A stretch of DNA of 64,000 nt, from positions 1 through 64,000 of the forward strand of contig NZ_MVHH01000001.1 in NCBI RefSeq assembly GCF_002086515.1, read 5' to 3'. This stretch comes from Mycolicibacter arupensis (lineage in GTDB: Bacteria; Actinomycetota; Actinomycetes; Mycobacteriales; Mycobacteriaceae). Position 1 is the first letter of the stretch. Every line of letters begins with the position of its first letter. The notes under the pieces are model-generated. The model was not told where the DNA came from. It saw nothing but the letters and a program-made list of their open reading frames with translations, and ran no database searches. The position numbers and the translations under genes are program-made. Below, in pieces: positions 16,853-24,900 of this stretch.

Positions 16853-18121
16853 GTGAAATCGATCGACGAACTCAGCACGGACCTGGGCTTCACCACCGCG
16901 AAGTCCGGCGCCGAGCGCACCGTGACCTTCCTGCCCGAACCCCCGCGCGCGCCGCGGCGCTACACCGTGATCTCGGTGGATGACCACATCGTCGAACCCC
17001 CAGACACCTTCTTGGGCCGAGTGCCGCGCAAGTTCGCCGACCGGGCACCCAGGGTGATCGAGACCGAGTCCGGCGGCCAAACGTGGATGTATGACGGCCA
17101 GTCGCTGCCCAACGTCGGATTCAATGCCGTGGTGGGCCGGCCGGTGTCGGAGTACGGCTTCGAACCGGCCCGATTCGACGAGATGCGCCGCGGCGCCTGG
17201 GACATCCACGCCCGAATCCACGACATGGACCTCAACGGGGTCTACGCGTCATTGAACTTCCCGTCCTTTCTGCCCGGGTTCGCCGGCCAGCGACTGCAGC
17301 TCACGACGGCCGACCGTGAACTGGCGCTGGCCTCGGTGCGGGCATGGAACGACTGGCACCATGAGGTCTGGGCCGGCTCCTACCCCGACCGCATCATCGG
17401 CTGCCAGCTGCCCTGGCTGCTGGATCCGGACCTGGGCGCGGCGATGATCCACGAGAATGCCGAACGGGGCTTTCGCGCCGTCACTTTCAGTGAGAGTCCA
17501 GCTCTGCTGGGCCTACCGTCGATCCACTCCGGGCATTGGGATCCGATGATCGCAGCCTGCGCAGAGACCGGAACGGTGGTCAACCTGCACATCGGCTCGT
17601 CGGGCACCTCCCCGTCGACCACCGATGACGCTCCGCCCGATGTCGCCGGCGTCCTGTTCTTCTCCTACGCCATCTCAGCCGCGGTCGACTGGCTGTATTC
17701 GGGGTTGCCCAGCCGATACCCCGAGTTGAAGATCTGCCTGTCCGAAGGCGGGATCGGTTGGGTGGCAGGCCTGCTGGACCGGCTTGATCACATGTCGAGC
17801 TATCACGACATGTACGGAACGTGGCAGGACCTCGGCGAGACGCTCACCCCGGCCGAGGTCTTGCAACGCAACTTCTGGTTCTGCGCGGTCGAAGACCAGT
17901 CATCGTTCTGCCAGCACGAACGCATCGGTACCGACCACATCATGCTGGAGGCCGACTATCCGCACTGCGATTCGACGTGGCCCGAGACCCAGCGGGTGAT
18001 CCACGAAGAGATCGGCGACCTGCCCGCCGAGGTGATCCGGAAGTTGACGTGGGAGAACGCTTCTCGCCTGTATCGCCACCCGGTTCCCGAAGCAGTCCAG
18101 CGCGACCCGGACGCGTTCTGA
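16853..18121 (+). CDS. Amidohydrolase, COG2159 (ACMSD-like) type
   Basis: A 422-residue TIM-barrel metal-dependent hydrolase or decarboxylase. It has the N-terminal metal region VISVDDHIVEP, the central NLHIGSSG and the C-terminal EADYPHCDSTWP, the pattern of mycobacterial amidohydrolase-2 proteins. Relatives include ACMSD and gamma-resorcylate decarboxylase. It starts with GTG, and its stop overlaps the next start by one base (TGATG). Its place between an aldolase and a hydroxyacid dehydrogenase suggests degradation of an oxidised ring or acid; the substrate is not known. Confidence 0.82.
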   Translation: MKSIDELSTDLGFTTAKSGAERTVTFLPEPPRAPRRYTVISVDDHIVEPPDTFLGRVPRKFADRAPRVIETESGGQTWMYDGQSLPNVGFNAVVGRPVSEYGFEPARFDEMRRGAWDIHARIHDMDLNGVYASLNFPSFLPGFAGQRLQLTTADRELALASVRAWNDWHHEVWAGSYPDRIIGCQLPWLLDPDLGAAMIHENAERGFRAVTFSESPALLGLPSIHSGHWDPMIAACAETGTVVNLHIGSSGTSPSTTDDAPPDVAGVLFFSYAISAAVDWLYSGLPSRYPELKICLSEGGIGWVAGLLDRLDHMSSYHDMYGTWQDLGETLTPAEVLQRNFWFCAVEDQSSFCQHERIGTDHIMLEADYPHCDSTWPETQRVIHEEIGDLPAEVIRKLTWENASRLYRHPVPEAVQRDPDAF

Positions 18122-19080
18122 TGGCACCGCCCCTGCGGGTCGCCGTGCTCGACGACTATCAGGGCATCGCCGAGTCGGTGGACTGGTCACCCATTCCCCG
18201 GCCGGTCGAGCTGCTGGCGCTTCGCGAGCACCTCGACCCCGGCGACGAGCTCGTCGCGCGCCTGTCCGGCTGCGAGGTGGTGGTGGCGATGCGAGAACGC
18301 ACCCCTATCGGCGCCGAGCTGTTGGCCCGGCTGCCGGCGCTGAAGCTGCTGGTCACCACCGGACCCTTCAACGCGGCCATCGACGTGGCCGCCGCCCACC
18401 ACCTCGGAATCACCGTGTGTGGAACTGGCGGCGCCATCACGCCGACGGTCGAGCTGACCTGGGCGTTGATCCATGCCCTGCAACGCCATCTGATCGCCGA
18501 GGACGCCGCACTGCGCAGCGGTAGATGGCAGCACACTGTCGGCTCGGATCTGGCCGGCGCGACACTTGGCCTGGTGGGGCTGGGCCGGATCGGCCAGCGG
18601 GTGGCCGCGTTGGGCCACGCCTACGGGATGCGGGTGACTGCCTGGAGCCCCAACCTGACCCCCGAGCGCGCCGCAAAGGCTCCGGCGGAGCTGCTCGAAC
18701 GACGGGCCCTGTTCGAGACCGCCGACGTCGTCTCGATTCACCTGGTGCTGTCGGCGGCAACCCGCGGACTGGTGGGCCGCGAGGAGCTGGGTGCGATGAA
18801 ATCCAGCGCGATCCTGGTCAACACCTCTCGCGGTGGGCTCATCGATGAGGCCGAGCTGATCGATGCGCTGCGCGCACGCCGCATCCGCGGGGCCGGGCTC
18901 GACGTCTACGACCAGGAGCCCCTCCCGGCCGGTCACCCACTGACCCTGCTGGGCAATACCGTGCTGACCCCGCACCTGGGCTATGTGACCGAGAACTGCA
19001 TGGGCATCTTTTATCGCGACATCGTCGACGACATCGTCGGTTACTGCGTCGGCAACCCACCGCGGCGGATAAAGCCGTGA
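18121..19080 (+). CDS. D-isomer-specific 2-hydroxyacid dehydrogenase
   Basis: A 319-residue NAD(P)-dependent dehydrogenase of the D-2-hydroxyacid family. The nucleotide motif is GLVGLGRIGQRV, with the substrate/active-site regions VNTSRGGLIDEAEL and GLDVYDQEPLP, and a catalytic His in LTPHLGYVT. The ATG at 18121 shares its A with the upstream TGA stop, so it is translationally coupled. It ends the three-gene catabolic run and could reduce a 2-keto acid released by the aldolase-like enzyme. Confidence 0.87.
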   Translation: MAPPLRVAVLDDYQGIAESVDWSPIPRPVELLALREHLDPGDELVARLSGCEVVVAMRERTPIGAELLARLPALKLLVTTGPFNAAIDVAAAHHLGITVCGTGGAITPTVELTWALIHALQRHLIAEDAALRSGRWQHTVGSDLAGATLGLVGLGRIGQRVAALGHAYGMRVTAWSPNLTPERAAKAPAELLERRALFETADVVSIHLVLSAATRGLVGREELGAMKSSAILVNTSRGGLIDEAELIDALRARRIRGAGLDVYDQEPLPAGHPLTLLGNTVLTPHLGYVTENCMGIFYRDIVDDIVGYCVGNPPRRIKP

Positions 19081-19199
19081 CCCAACTTGCCCGCGTTTTT
19101 CTGTAGCAGTTTTTCGTAACGGATCAGTCGCACCGGAATAACGATTCCACAAAGCATTCTCCGCCGCCGAATTCGCACCGACCGAGGCATAAAGAAAAA

Positions 19200-19223
19200 G
19201 TCCGCGAACTGATGTTCGCGGAC
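19200..19223. terminator. Bidirectional intrinsic terminator
   Basis: A 10-bp stem (GTCCGCGAAC with GTTCGCGGAC) and TGAT loop are flanked by A-rich sequence on the left and CTTTTCT on the right. On the minus strand the stem is followed by TTTTTCTTT. It can end the secreted-protein gene on the minus strand and the dehydrogenase gene on the plus strand. Confidence 0.75.
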
Positions 19224-19238
19224 CTTTTCTGCGACGAG

Positions 19239-19676
19239 CTATTTAGTTCCGCCGGCCAACCCGATCGGCGCACTGATGGCGTCCGTCGCCAATCCGGCAA
19301 TCGGACTGGCCGCAGCGGCACCTGCCGGCCCCGGTGCCACCAGCGGCACGGGCGGAGGCAGTCCGGGCACCACCGGGATCGGGGCGATCGGAATCGGGGG
19401 GACCGGCCCAGGAAGCCCCATAGGCACTGGTCCCGCAAGTGTGGTCACATCGGCCGCGCACGGGAGCGCACCGGCAGCGCCGGCGGCACCGGCGACTCCG
19501 GCCGGCACCCCACCGTCACCGGCGGTCTGAGCGATCACTCCACCCGCACACACCGGCCCCCCACTGGGCAGCGGCGCCATGGGGAATGCACCCGCTGGCG
19601 CACCGACAATTAACGCACCCGAATAAAAGCCGATACCGGCGAATATCGCTGTAACGAGTCTCCCGAGGCTCTTCAC
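19239..19676 (-). CDS. Small secreted Pro/Gly/Ala-rich protein
   Basis: About 145 residues beginning VKSLGRLVTAIFAGIGFYSG, a signal-peptide-like hydrophobic segment ending around GAPAGA. The mature part is low-complexity and rich in Pro, Gly, Ala and Val (PVPPIPIAPIPVVPGLPPPVP). The GTG at 19676 has CGGAG about 5 nt upstream. The reading frame is open further upstream through the tRNA gene, which is chance. Family not recognised; such proteins are common in mycobacterial cell envelopes. A strong terminator follows the stop. Confidence 0.6.
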   Translation of the reverse strand: MKSLGRLVTAIFAGIGFYSGALIVGAPAGAFPMAPLPSGGPVCAGGVIAQTAGDGGVPAGVAGAAGAAGALPCAADVTTLAGPVPMGLPGPVPPIPIAPIPVVPGLPPPVPLVAPGPAGAAAASPIAGLATDAISAPIGLAGGTK

Positions 19677-19888
19677 GTAAACTCCGATGATTAGTATCCT
19701 GCCCCCCCGGACACGCAATCTGATGACTGCAAAAAGAACCGTATCACAGGCGTGTAAGTAACCATGGCGGCCAATTGACTCGTTAGGGTAACGATGCGGA
19801 TCGAAGTTCGTGACCCTGCGTTCACCTGACGATCTTGTCAGAATTGCGCGCCGCCGGCGCGGAGTGAACCAATACCCATCGAAATGAG

Positions 19889-19961
19889 TGGAGCTAAGGG
19901 GACTCGAACCCCTGACCCCCACACTGCCAGTGTGGTGCGCTACCAGCTGCGCCATAGCCCC
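19889..19961 (-). tRNA. tRNA-Ala (GGC anticodon)
   Basis: A 73-nt cloverleaf on the minus strand. The acceptor stem GGGGCTA pairs with TAGCTCC, the D-arm is GCGC AGCTGGTA GCGC, the anticodon loop CTGGCAG gives GGC, and the T-arm is AGGGG TTCGAGT CCCCT. The discriminator base is A. CCA is not encoded. Confidence 0.95.
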
Positions 19962-20033
19962 GCGTTGTCGTGCTCATCGAAGCTACACCACAGCCACGCC
20001 AAGGTTCAAAACAGCTGCGCAGATGGCCTGTTT

Positions 20034-20483
20034 TCAGACCGGACGCTGGGTCTGATGCCGTCCGTACGGCACGGCGTCGAGCAGCGTCACGGTCACCCGA
20101 GCCCCGCTGGGCACCGTGTAGCTGCGTTCCTCCCCCGGCCGTGCTCCGGTGATCGCCATGCCCAGCGGCGACTGTGGGGAGTAGACCTCCAGCCCGCTCT
20201 GATCGTCATCACGCACCCCGAGCAGAAAGGTCTCGGTGTCGCCGTCGCCGTAGCGGACGGTGAGCACCATGCCCGGCTCGGCGACTCCGTCATCCGGGGG
20301 GTCCTGCCCCACTACGGCAACGGCCAGCAGGTCGTGAATCTGGTGGATGCGCGCCTGTCGCGCCTGCTGATCATCGATCTCCTCTGCAGCCGAGACCTCT
20401 TGCGGTGCAGATAATTCCGCCAGTTCAGCCAGCAGCCGCTCTTTGGCCTGCGGGGTCATCCACACACCGTGCGTATCAGTCAT
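20034..20483 (-). CDS. GreA/GreB-family elongation factor
   Basis: About 149 residues: an N-terminal helical part (MTPQAKERLLAELAELS..., shorter than the canonical GreA coiled coil) and a C-terminal FKBP-like domain with VRYGDGDTETFLLG and SPLGMAITGARPGEERSY. Classical GreA rescues backtracked RNA polymerase by stimulating transcript cleavage. The reduced N-terminal domain means cleavage activity is not assured, and it may be a competitor-type Gre paralogue. The ATG at 20483 follows AAGGAGAA, so an in-frame start at 20525 is rejected. It lies 54 bp after the FAD oxidoreductase gene on the same strand. Confidence 0.82.
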   Translation of the reverse strand: MTDTHGVWMTPQAKERLLAELAELSAPQEVSAAEEIDDQQARQARIHQIHDLLAVAVVGQDPPDDGVAEPGMVLTVRYGDGDTETFLLGVRDDDQSGLEVYSPQSPLGMAITGARPGEERSYTVPSGARVTVTLLDAVPYGRHQTQRPV

Positions 20484-20537
20484 TGACAGTTCTCCTTCAC
20501 AACAGCATTTGATTGCCGAACCCACCGACCCGACGGG

Positions 20538-21794
20538 TCAGCGCAGTGGATCGAGGTCACGCAGCACGGCGGACTGTTTGCCGGTGGTGATCTGCTCGGC
20601 CAGCAGGCGACCCGTCACCGGACCGTGCGTCATGCCCCACATGCCATGCCCACCGGCGACATAGACGGTGCGCGGACACACCTCCCCCACCAGCGGGCGC
20701 CCATCCGGACTGACCGGGCGTGGACCCACCCACACGTCGGTGCGCTCGTCCCAGTGCACACCGTCAAGCAGCGGCCGGGTCGCGGCCACGATCGCCTCGA
20801 CGCGGGCCGGGATGATCGGCCCGTCGGCATCGCCGAACTCCATGGTGCCCGCGACTCGCAACCGGGCGTTCAACGGCGTACAGGCCACCCGCGCATCGGG
20901 CAGGTAGATCGGCCCGGTGACCGGCCCGTCCACCGGCACCGAGAAGGAGTAGCCGCGTCCGGCCCGCACCGGCACCCGAACCCAGCGCGCCACCAGTCGC
21001 GATAGCCAGGCACCGCTGGCGATCACCGCCGCGTCCGCTGTCAGGGTCGTGCCCTCGCGGCTGGTCACGACCACTCGGTCCCCCTGGGGCGCCACATCGG
21101 CCACGTCGAGAATGCGCAGGGCCGCGCCACGCTGCACCACCACGCCACCGAGGGCGGTCACGAATCGGCCGGGGTCAAGGAAGCGCTGGCCGTCGATCTG
21201 TACCCCGGCGGCCACGGCTGAGGACGCCAACGGCACCCGCTCGGCCAGGGCCGCTCCGGTGAGTTCGGTGCCGAACACCGGTTGGCCGGCCTCGGAGAAT
21301 CGGCGCAGTTCCTCGAGTAGTCGCTCGGCGTCGGCCGAGGTCCGAAAGATCGCCGTGATCGGGGCATCGGTGATCGGGGCGTCCACGCCATTGGCGAGCA
21401 GGACGTCATAGGCCTCAAGGCATTCCGCGCTCAGCGGCGCGTTGGCCCGTACCGCACGCCGCCACGCCGCGGGACGACTATTGGCGGCAAACCGAGCCAA
21501 GAACGCCCACAGCGCCGGGCCGGAGGTCAGCGGCACCTGCAGCGGCGCGGTAGGGCTCAACAGTGAGCGCAGGCCGAAGCGCAGGTTCGCCGCCTCATTG
21601 AGCGGAATCGCCAGGGCCGGAGAGATCCAGCCGGCGTTACCCCACGAGGAGCCCGCCGCGAACCCGACACGGTCGACAACGGTGACGTCGACACCGCGTT
21701 CCTGCAGAAACCAGGCGGTGGACAACCCGACGATGCCGGCACCCACCACGATCACCGATCGTGGCGCGCCGTCGATCCGGTTGGTCGCACCCAT
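20538..21794 (-). CDS. FAD-dependent amino-acid oxidoreductase, DadA-like
   Basis: A 418-residue flavoprotein of the DAO family. It has the N-terminal dinucleotide motif VIVVGAGIVGLSTAWFL, FAAGSSWGNAGWISPAL as in D-amino-acid dehydrogenases, and a C-terminal RPVSPDGRPLVGEV plus GHGMWGMTHGPVTGRLLAE. It probably oxidises an amine or D-amino acid and passes electrons to quinone. It is third in a minus-strand run after an MFS transporter and a PucR regulator, suggesting uptake, sensing and oxidation of one substrate. Confidence 0.83.
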   Translation of the reverse strand: MGATNRIDGAPRSVIVVGAGIVGLSTAWFLQERGVDVTVVDRVGFAAGSSWGNAGWISPALAIPLNEAANLRFGLRSLLSPTAPLQVPLTSGPALWAFLARFAANSRPAAWRRAVRANAPLSAECLEAYDVLLANGVDAPITDAPITAIFRTSADAERLLEELRRFSEAGQPVFGTELTGAALAERVPLASSAVAAGVQIDGQRFLDPGRFVTALGGVVVQRGAALRILDVADVAPQGDRVVVTSREGTTLTADAAVIASGAWLSRLVARWVRVPVRAGRGYSFSVPVDGPVTGPIYLPDARVACTPLNARLRVAGTMEFGDADGPIIPARVEAIVAATRPLLDGVHWDERTDVWVGPRPVSPDGRPLVGEVCPRTVYVAGGHGMWGMTHGPVTGRLLAEQITTGKQSAVLRDLDPLR

Positions 21795-21853
21795 CTCTCC
21801 ATGATGCGACCGTCATCGGGCATCTGGTTTGCCCGATTCTCACAACGGCACCG

Positions 21854-23401
21854 TCAGTGTTTGTCGATTTCCGACATGTCTCCGGCGGCCAGTTCGATCA
21901 TCGCCGCGAATCGGGTTCGCGGCTCCTCCAGGCCCAGCGGCGTGACCTCCGCCATCTTGCGCAGCCGATAGCGAACCGTGTTCTCGTGCACGCCCAGCTG
22001 CTCGGCAGCCCGCGCAAGATCGCCCTGCGCGTCCAGCCAGGCCCGCAGCGTGGCCACATACGGCGTGTTGTGGGTGGCATCGTGGCGGCGCAGCTCGCCG
22101 ACCGGCCCTCGGGTGGGCACCCGGCCGGCTCGGGCGGCGGTGTGCAGCCGGCGCAGGACGATCTCGCCCCAGGACTCGTCGTAGGCGGGCGGAATGCTGT
22201 CCGGGCTTGCTTCGTGCAGGGCTAGGCATTCCTCGGCCTCGCGACGCGCCATGGCCAGCTCGGTGGCAGTGGCACTCGCACTGATTCCGGCCAGCACGCT
22301 GGCGTGCGGCGACAGCGCGCCCACCAGGCCCCGCACCCACTGCCGTGCGGCGTCGGCGTCCTCGGCCGGCAGCAGGGTGTAGACGGTGTTGGCGGCCAGC
22401 GCACTTCGGCCTGGCCGTGACCAGCCGAAGCCAGTGGTGACAGCCTCGAAGGCCAACAACAGCCCGGCGTGCGGCTGCGTGGCGATCCGGGTGTGCACGG
22501 CGATCACCCGCAGCGGCGACGGCGGCAGCCCCAACCTGGCAACCAGGGCGACGGCGTCGGAAGCGTCGGTCTGATGATCCAAAAGCCTGGTCACCCAATC
22601 CGATTCGACCTGACGCTCCAAGTCCGCACTGGCTCGTGACCGCAATACATGCAATGCCACCGTACGAGCGCCGTCAGCCAGGGCGGTCAGCCGCGTGCCG
22701 CTCAACGCGGCGGGGCAGGCCACCCAAACCGCCCCCAACAGTTCCCGGCCGGCACGCACCGCCACCACCATCCGCCCGGTCAACCCGTGCTCCGGATCGG
22801 CCGCTACGAACAGCGGCTCGTCGTGAAGATCCAAATGCGCGAGTACGCCGCGCTTGTGAAACAGTTCCCGAAGTGGCTCGGACTCTTGCCGATTCAAGAT
22901 TGTTGCCGAGCGAGCCGGGTCGGCGTTGCGCTGTCCGCGCGAGTAGGCCAAGACCCGTCCGACCTGATCCTCGATGGTGACGGCACCGGCAACCGCCTCG
23001 GCCAGACTGTCCGCCACGGCGAACAGGTCCGTCGGTCCGCGCCCCGAATCGGTCTCGCGACCTTCGAGCACCAGTCCGTAGACCACCGCGGCCAGCTCGC
23101 TCCAGGACACCGCCGCGTCCACCACCAGCACGGCCAGCGCCTCACCCTCGCCGACAAACGAGGCCTTGTCGTCGACATCGCGCACCAGAACGGCGACCGC
23201 CTTGGCGGCGACCGCCCAGCGCACGGCCTCCTTTACCGAGCGGGCACCGACCGCCAGCAGAACATCGCCGACGACGGCCCGTTCACCGGCAACCTCGTGC
23301 ATCACGACACTGCTCAGCGGCGTCGTCCTCGGGATCGAGCAGAACCTCAGGCGAACCCCGTAGCTGCCCACCACGTTGACCAGCCGGTCCAGCGTCACCA
23401 T
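21854..23401 (-). CDS. PucR-family transcriptional regulator
   Basis: About 515 residues: an N-terminal PucR-like domain (VTLDRLVNVVGSYGVRLRF, GDVLLAVGARSVKEAVRWA), a GAF-like middle, and a C-terminal PucR helix-turn-helix (GDLARAAEQLGVHENTVRYR). The family often controls purine or amino-acid catabolism. The ATG at 23401 is chosen (GTG at 23398 and TTG at 23404 adjoin it). This start lies inside the 3' end of the MFS gene, an overlap of about 119 nt in a different frame. It probably regulates the flanking transporter and oxidoreductase. Confidence 0.82.
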   Translation of the reverse strand: MVTLDRLVNVVGSYGVRLRFCSIPRTTPLSSVVMHEVAGERAVVGDVLLAVGARSVKEAVRWAVAAKAVAVLVRDVDDKASFVGEGEALAVLVVDAAVSWSELAAVVYGLVLEGRETDSGRGPTDLFAVADSLAEAVAGAVTIEDQVGRVLAYSRGQRNADPARSATILNRQESEPLRELFHKRGVLAHLDLHDEPLFVAADPEHGLTGRMVVAVRAGRELLGAVWVACPAALSGTRLTALADGARTVALHVLRSRASADLERQVESDWVTRLLDHQTDASDAVALVARLGLPPSPLRVIAVHTRIATQPHAGLLLAFEAVTTGFGWSRPGRSALAANTVYTLLPAEDADAARQWVRGLVGALSPHASVLAGISASATATELAMARREAEECLALHEASPDSIPPAYDESWGEIVLRRLHTAARAGRVPTRGPVGELRRHDATHNTPYVATLRAWLDAQGDLARAAEQLGVHENTVRYRLRKMAEVTPLGLEEPRTRFAAMIELAAGDMSEIDKH

Positions 23402-24635
23402 CAACCGAGCCTAGCCACGTCGTGTCGGCGGTCTCGCCGATCGGGCTGCTCGCGCGGGTCTCCGGCGCCCAGAACCAGGTCAGCGCCGCCACCAGCAACA
23501 CCACTCCGCTGACGGCGAATCCCCACTCGAAGGACATCCGCTCGGCGATCTGGCCGACCACAAACGAACCGACGATCGACCCGAAATCAGCCATCATCTG
23601 ATAGGTCGCCACCGCCGTGCCCGCCCTGGCCTGGTTACCGACCAGGTCGGAGATCACGGCCTGCTGCGGCGATCCGTAGATTCCCGATGCCACCCCGGTC
23701 AGGTAGGCCACCACCAGGAACACCACCAGCGATGCGCTCACCCCCAGCAGGACCGTCGTGACGCCCGATGCGGCCAAGCCGGCGATCAGCAACCCCTTGC
23801 GGCCAATCCGGTCGGAGAGCTGACCGCTGGGCAGCACCGCGCAGACGTTGCCGACCCCCACCACCGCCAGCGTCAGGCCGGCGAAGGCGGCGCCGCGGCC
23901 CAGGACTTCGGTGACGAACAACGGGACCAACGCGACCCGCAGGCCGAATACCGACCAGCCGGTGGCGAAGTTCGCCAGCAACGCCGAGCGGTACGCGCGA
24001 TTGCCCAGCGCAGTCCGCACCGACACCGTGGGCCCCGTCGGCTCTGCCGCTTCCGCCAAATGCGAGTGGCGCAAGCTGACAAAGACGCCGGTGGCCGTGA
24101 CGATCAGCACCGAACCGTAGAACAAGAAGGGCGCACTGAGGCCGAAACCTGCCGTCAGACTGCCCAATACCGGACCGCCCACCGTGCCCAGCAGGAACGC
24201 GGTGGCGAACAGGCCTGCGACTCGGCCGCGCGCGTCTTCGGGGCTGATCCGGATCATCAGGCCCACCGCCGCGATGAAGAACATCGTGGAGCCGACGCCG
24301 CCGAGGGCGCGGAAGAACAGCAGTTGCCCGTAGGTCTGCACGAAGGCACAGGCCGTGGTGGACACCGAGACGATCAACAGGCCCGCGACATAGACCCAAC
24401 GCTCGCCCAGTCGCTGAATGAGCAGGCCGCTGACCGGCGCGAAGAGTAATCGCGTCAAGGCAAACGCGGTGATGAGGAATGTCGTCGCAGAGATGCTCAC
24501 CCCGAAATGGCGGGCGTAGACCGGCAGAACCGGCGACACCAGCCCGTAGCCGAGCGCGATCAAGAAGTTCGCGACGAGCAGTACCCAGATCTCCCGCGTC
24601 AACCGCGGTCGAGCGGCCGGGGAATCGGAGGTCAC
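23283..24635 (-). CDS. MFS transporter
   Basis: A 450-residue major facilitator with about 12 hydrophobic helices. It has the loop 2-3 signature GLLIQRLGERWVY and the second-half copy GQLSDRIGRKGLL. The conserved fold ends near WFWAPETR at about residue 391. The last roughly 50 residues are hydrophilic and lie mostly over the start of the PucR gene, so they are probably a tail kept open by the overlap. First gene of the MFS-PucR-oxidoreductase run. Substrate unknown. Confidence 0.85.
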   Translation of the reverse strand: MTSDSPAARPRLTREIWVLLVANFLIALGYGLVSPVLPVYARHFGVSISATTFLITAFALTRLLFAPVSGLLIQRLGERWVYVAGLLIVSVSTTACAFVQTYGQLLFFRALGGVGSTMFFIAAVGLMIRISPEDARGRVAGLFATAFLLGTVGGPVLGSLTAGFGLSAPFLFYGSVLIVTATGVFVSLRHSHLAEAAEPTGPTVSVRTALGNRAYRSALLANFATGWSVFGLRVALVPLFVTEVLGRGAAFAGLTLAVVGVGNVCAVLPSGQLSDRIGRKGLLIAGLAASGVTTVLLGVSASLVVFLVVAYLTGVASGIYGSPQQAVISDLVGNQARAGTAVATYQMMADFGSIVGSFVVGQIAERMSFEWGFAVSGVVLLVAALTWFWAPETRASSPIGETADTTWLGSVDGDAGPAGQRGGQLRGSPEVLLDPEDDAAEQCRDARGCR

Positions 24636-24693
24636 CCGATGACTTTAGACAGTCTCGCTAATCGCTGAATCGGGAGGCTTGCTCCGCACCCAA

Positions 24694-24813
24694 TCACTGA
24701 CGCGCGAGCAGGTTGGCCAATACCGCGGCGTGACTGCCGTCCACCTCCCGGCTCGCCGTTACCAACGTGACGGTCTTCTTACCGCGGGCCAGCGCGCGCA
24801 GGGCGGCCCTAGT
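24694..24813 (-). pseudogene. 3' remnant of a DUF488-family gene
   Basis: The last 39 codons read like the C-terminus of DUF488 proteins (TVTLVTASREVDGSHAAVLANLL) and end in a normal stop. Upstream the frame loses similarity where the promoter of the PPE gene begins (about 24815), and no start or N-terminal domain is present. It looks like a gene truncated when the PPE segment arrived or by a deletion. The assignment rests on a short match. Confidence 0.5.
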
Positions 24814-24836
24814 TCCCGCCGCCAAGGACCCAGAAA

Positions 24837-24855
24837 TTAGGTTAGGCAATGCTAT
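24837..24855 (+). promoter_or_regulatory. IdeR iron box before the PPE gene
   Basis: TTAGGTTAGGCAATGCTAT matches the mycobacterial IdeR consensus TTAGGTTAGGCTAACCTAA at 15 of 19 positions, including the whole first half-site. It lies about 45 bp upstream of the chosen GTG start. IdeR with iron would repress the gene, so expression is expected when iron is scarce. Confidence 0.7.
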
Positions 24856-24900
24856 CTTGAGGTTATTTATCAGTGCCGCTCGTAGAAATTGGTGTCTGGC

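Noticed and set aside
19205-19218. GAAC-N4-GTTC core resembling a LexA (SOS) box
   Set aside because: It is the centre of a terminator stem between the ends of two genes, not in a promoter; the A- and T-rich flanks fit a terminator better.
19677-19955. N-terminal extension of the secreted protein through the tRNA gene
   Set aside because: The first codons overlap the tRNA-Ala gene; the GTG at 19676 has an RBS and a signal peptide follows.
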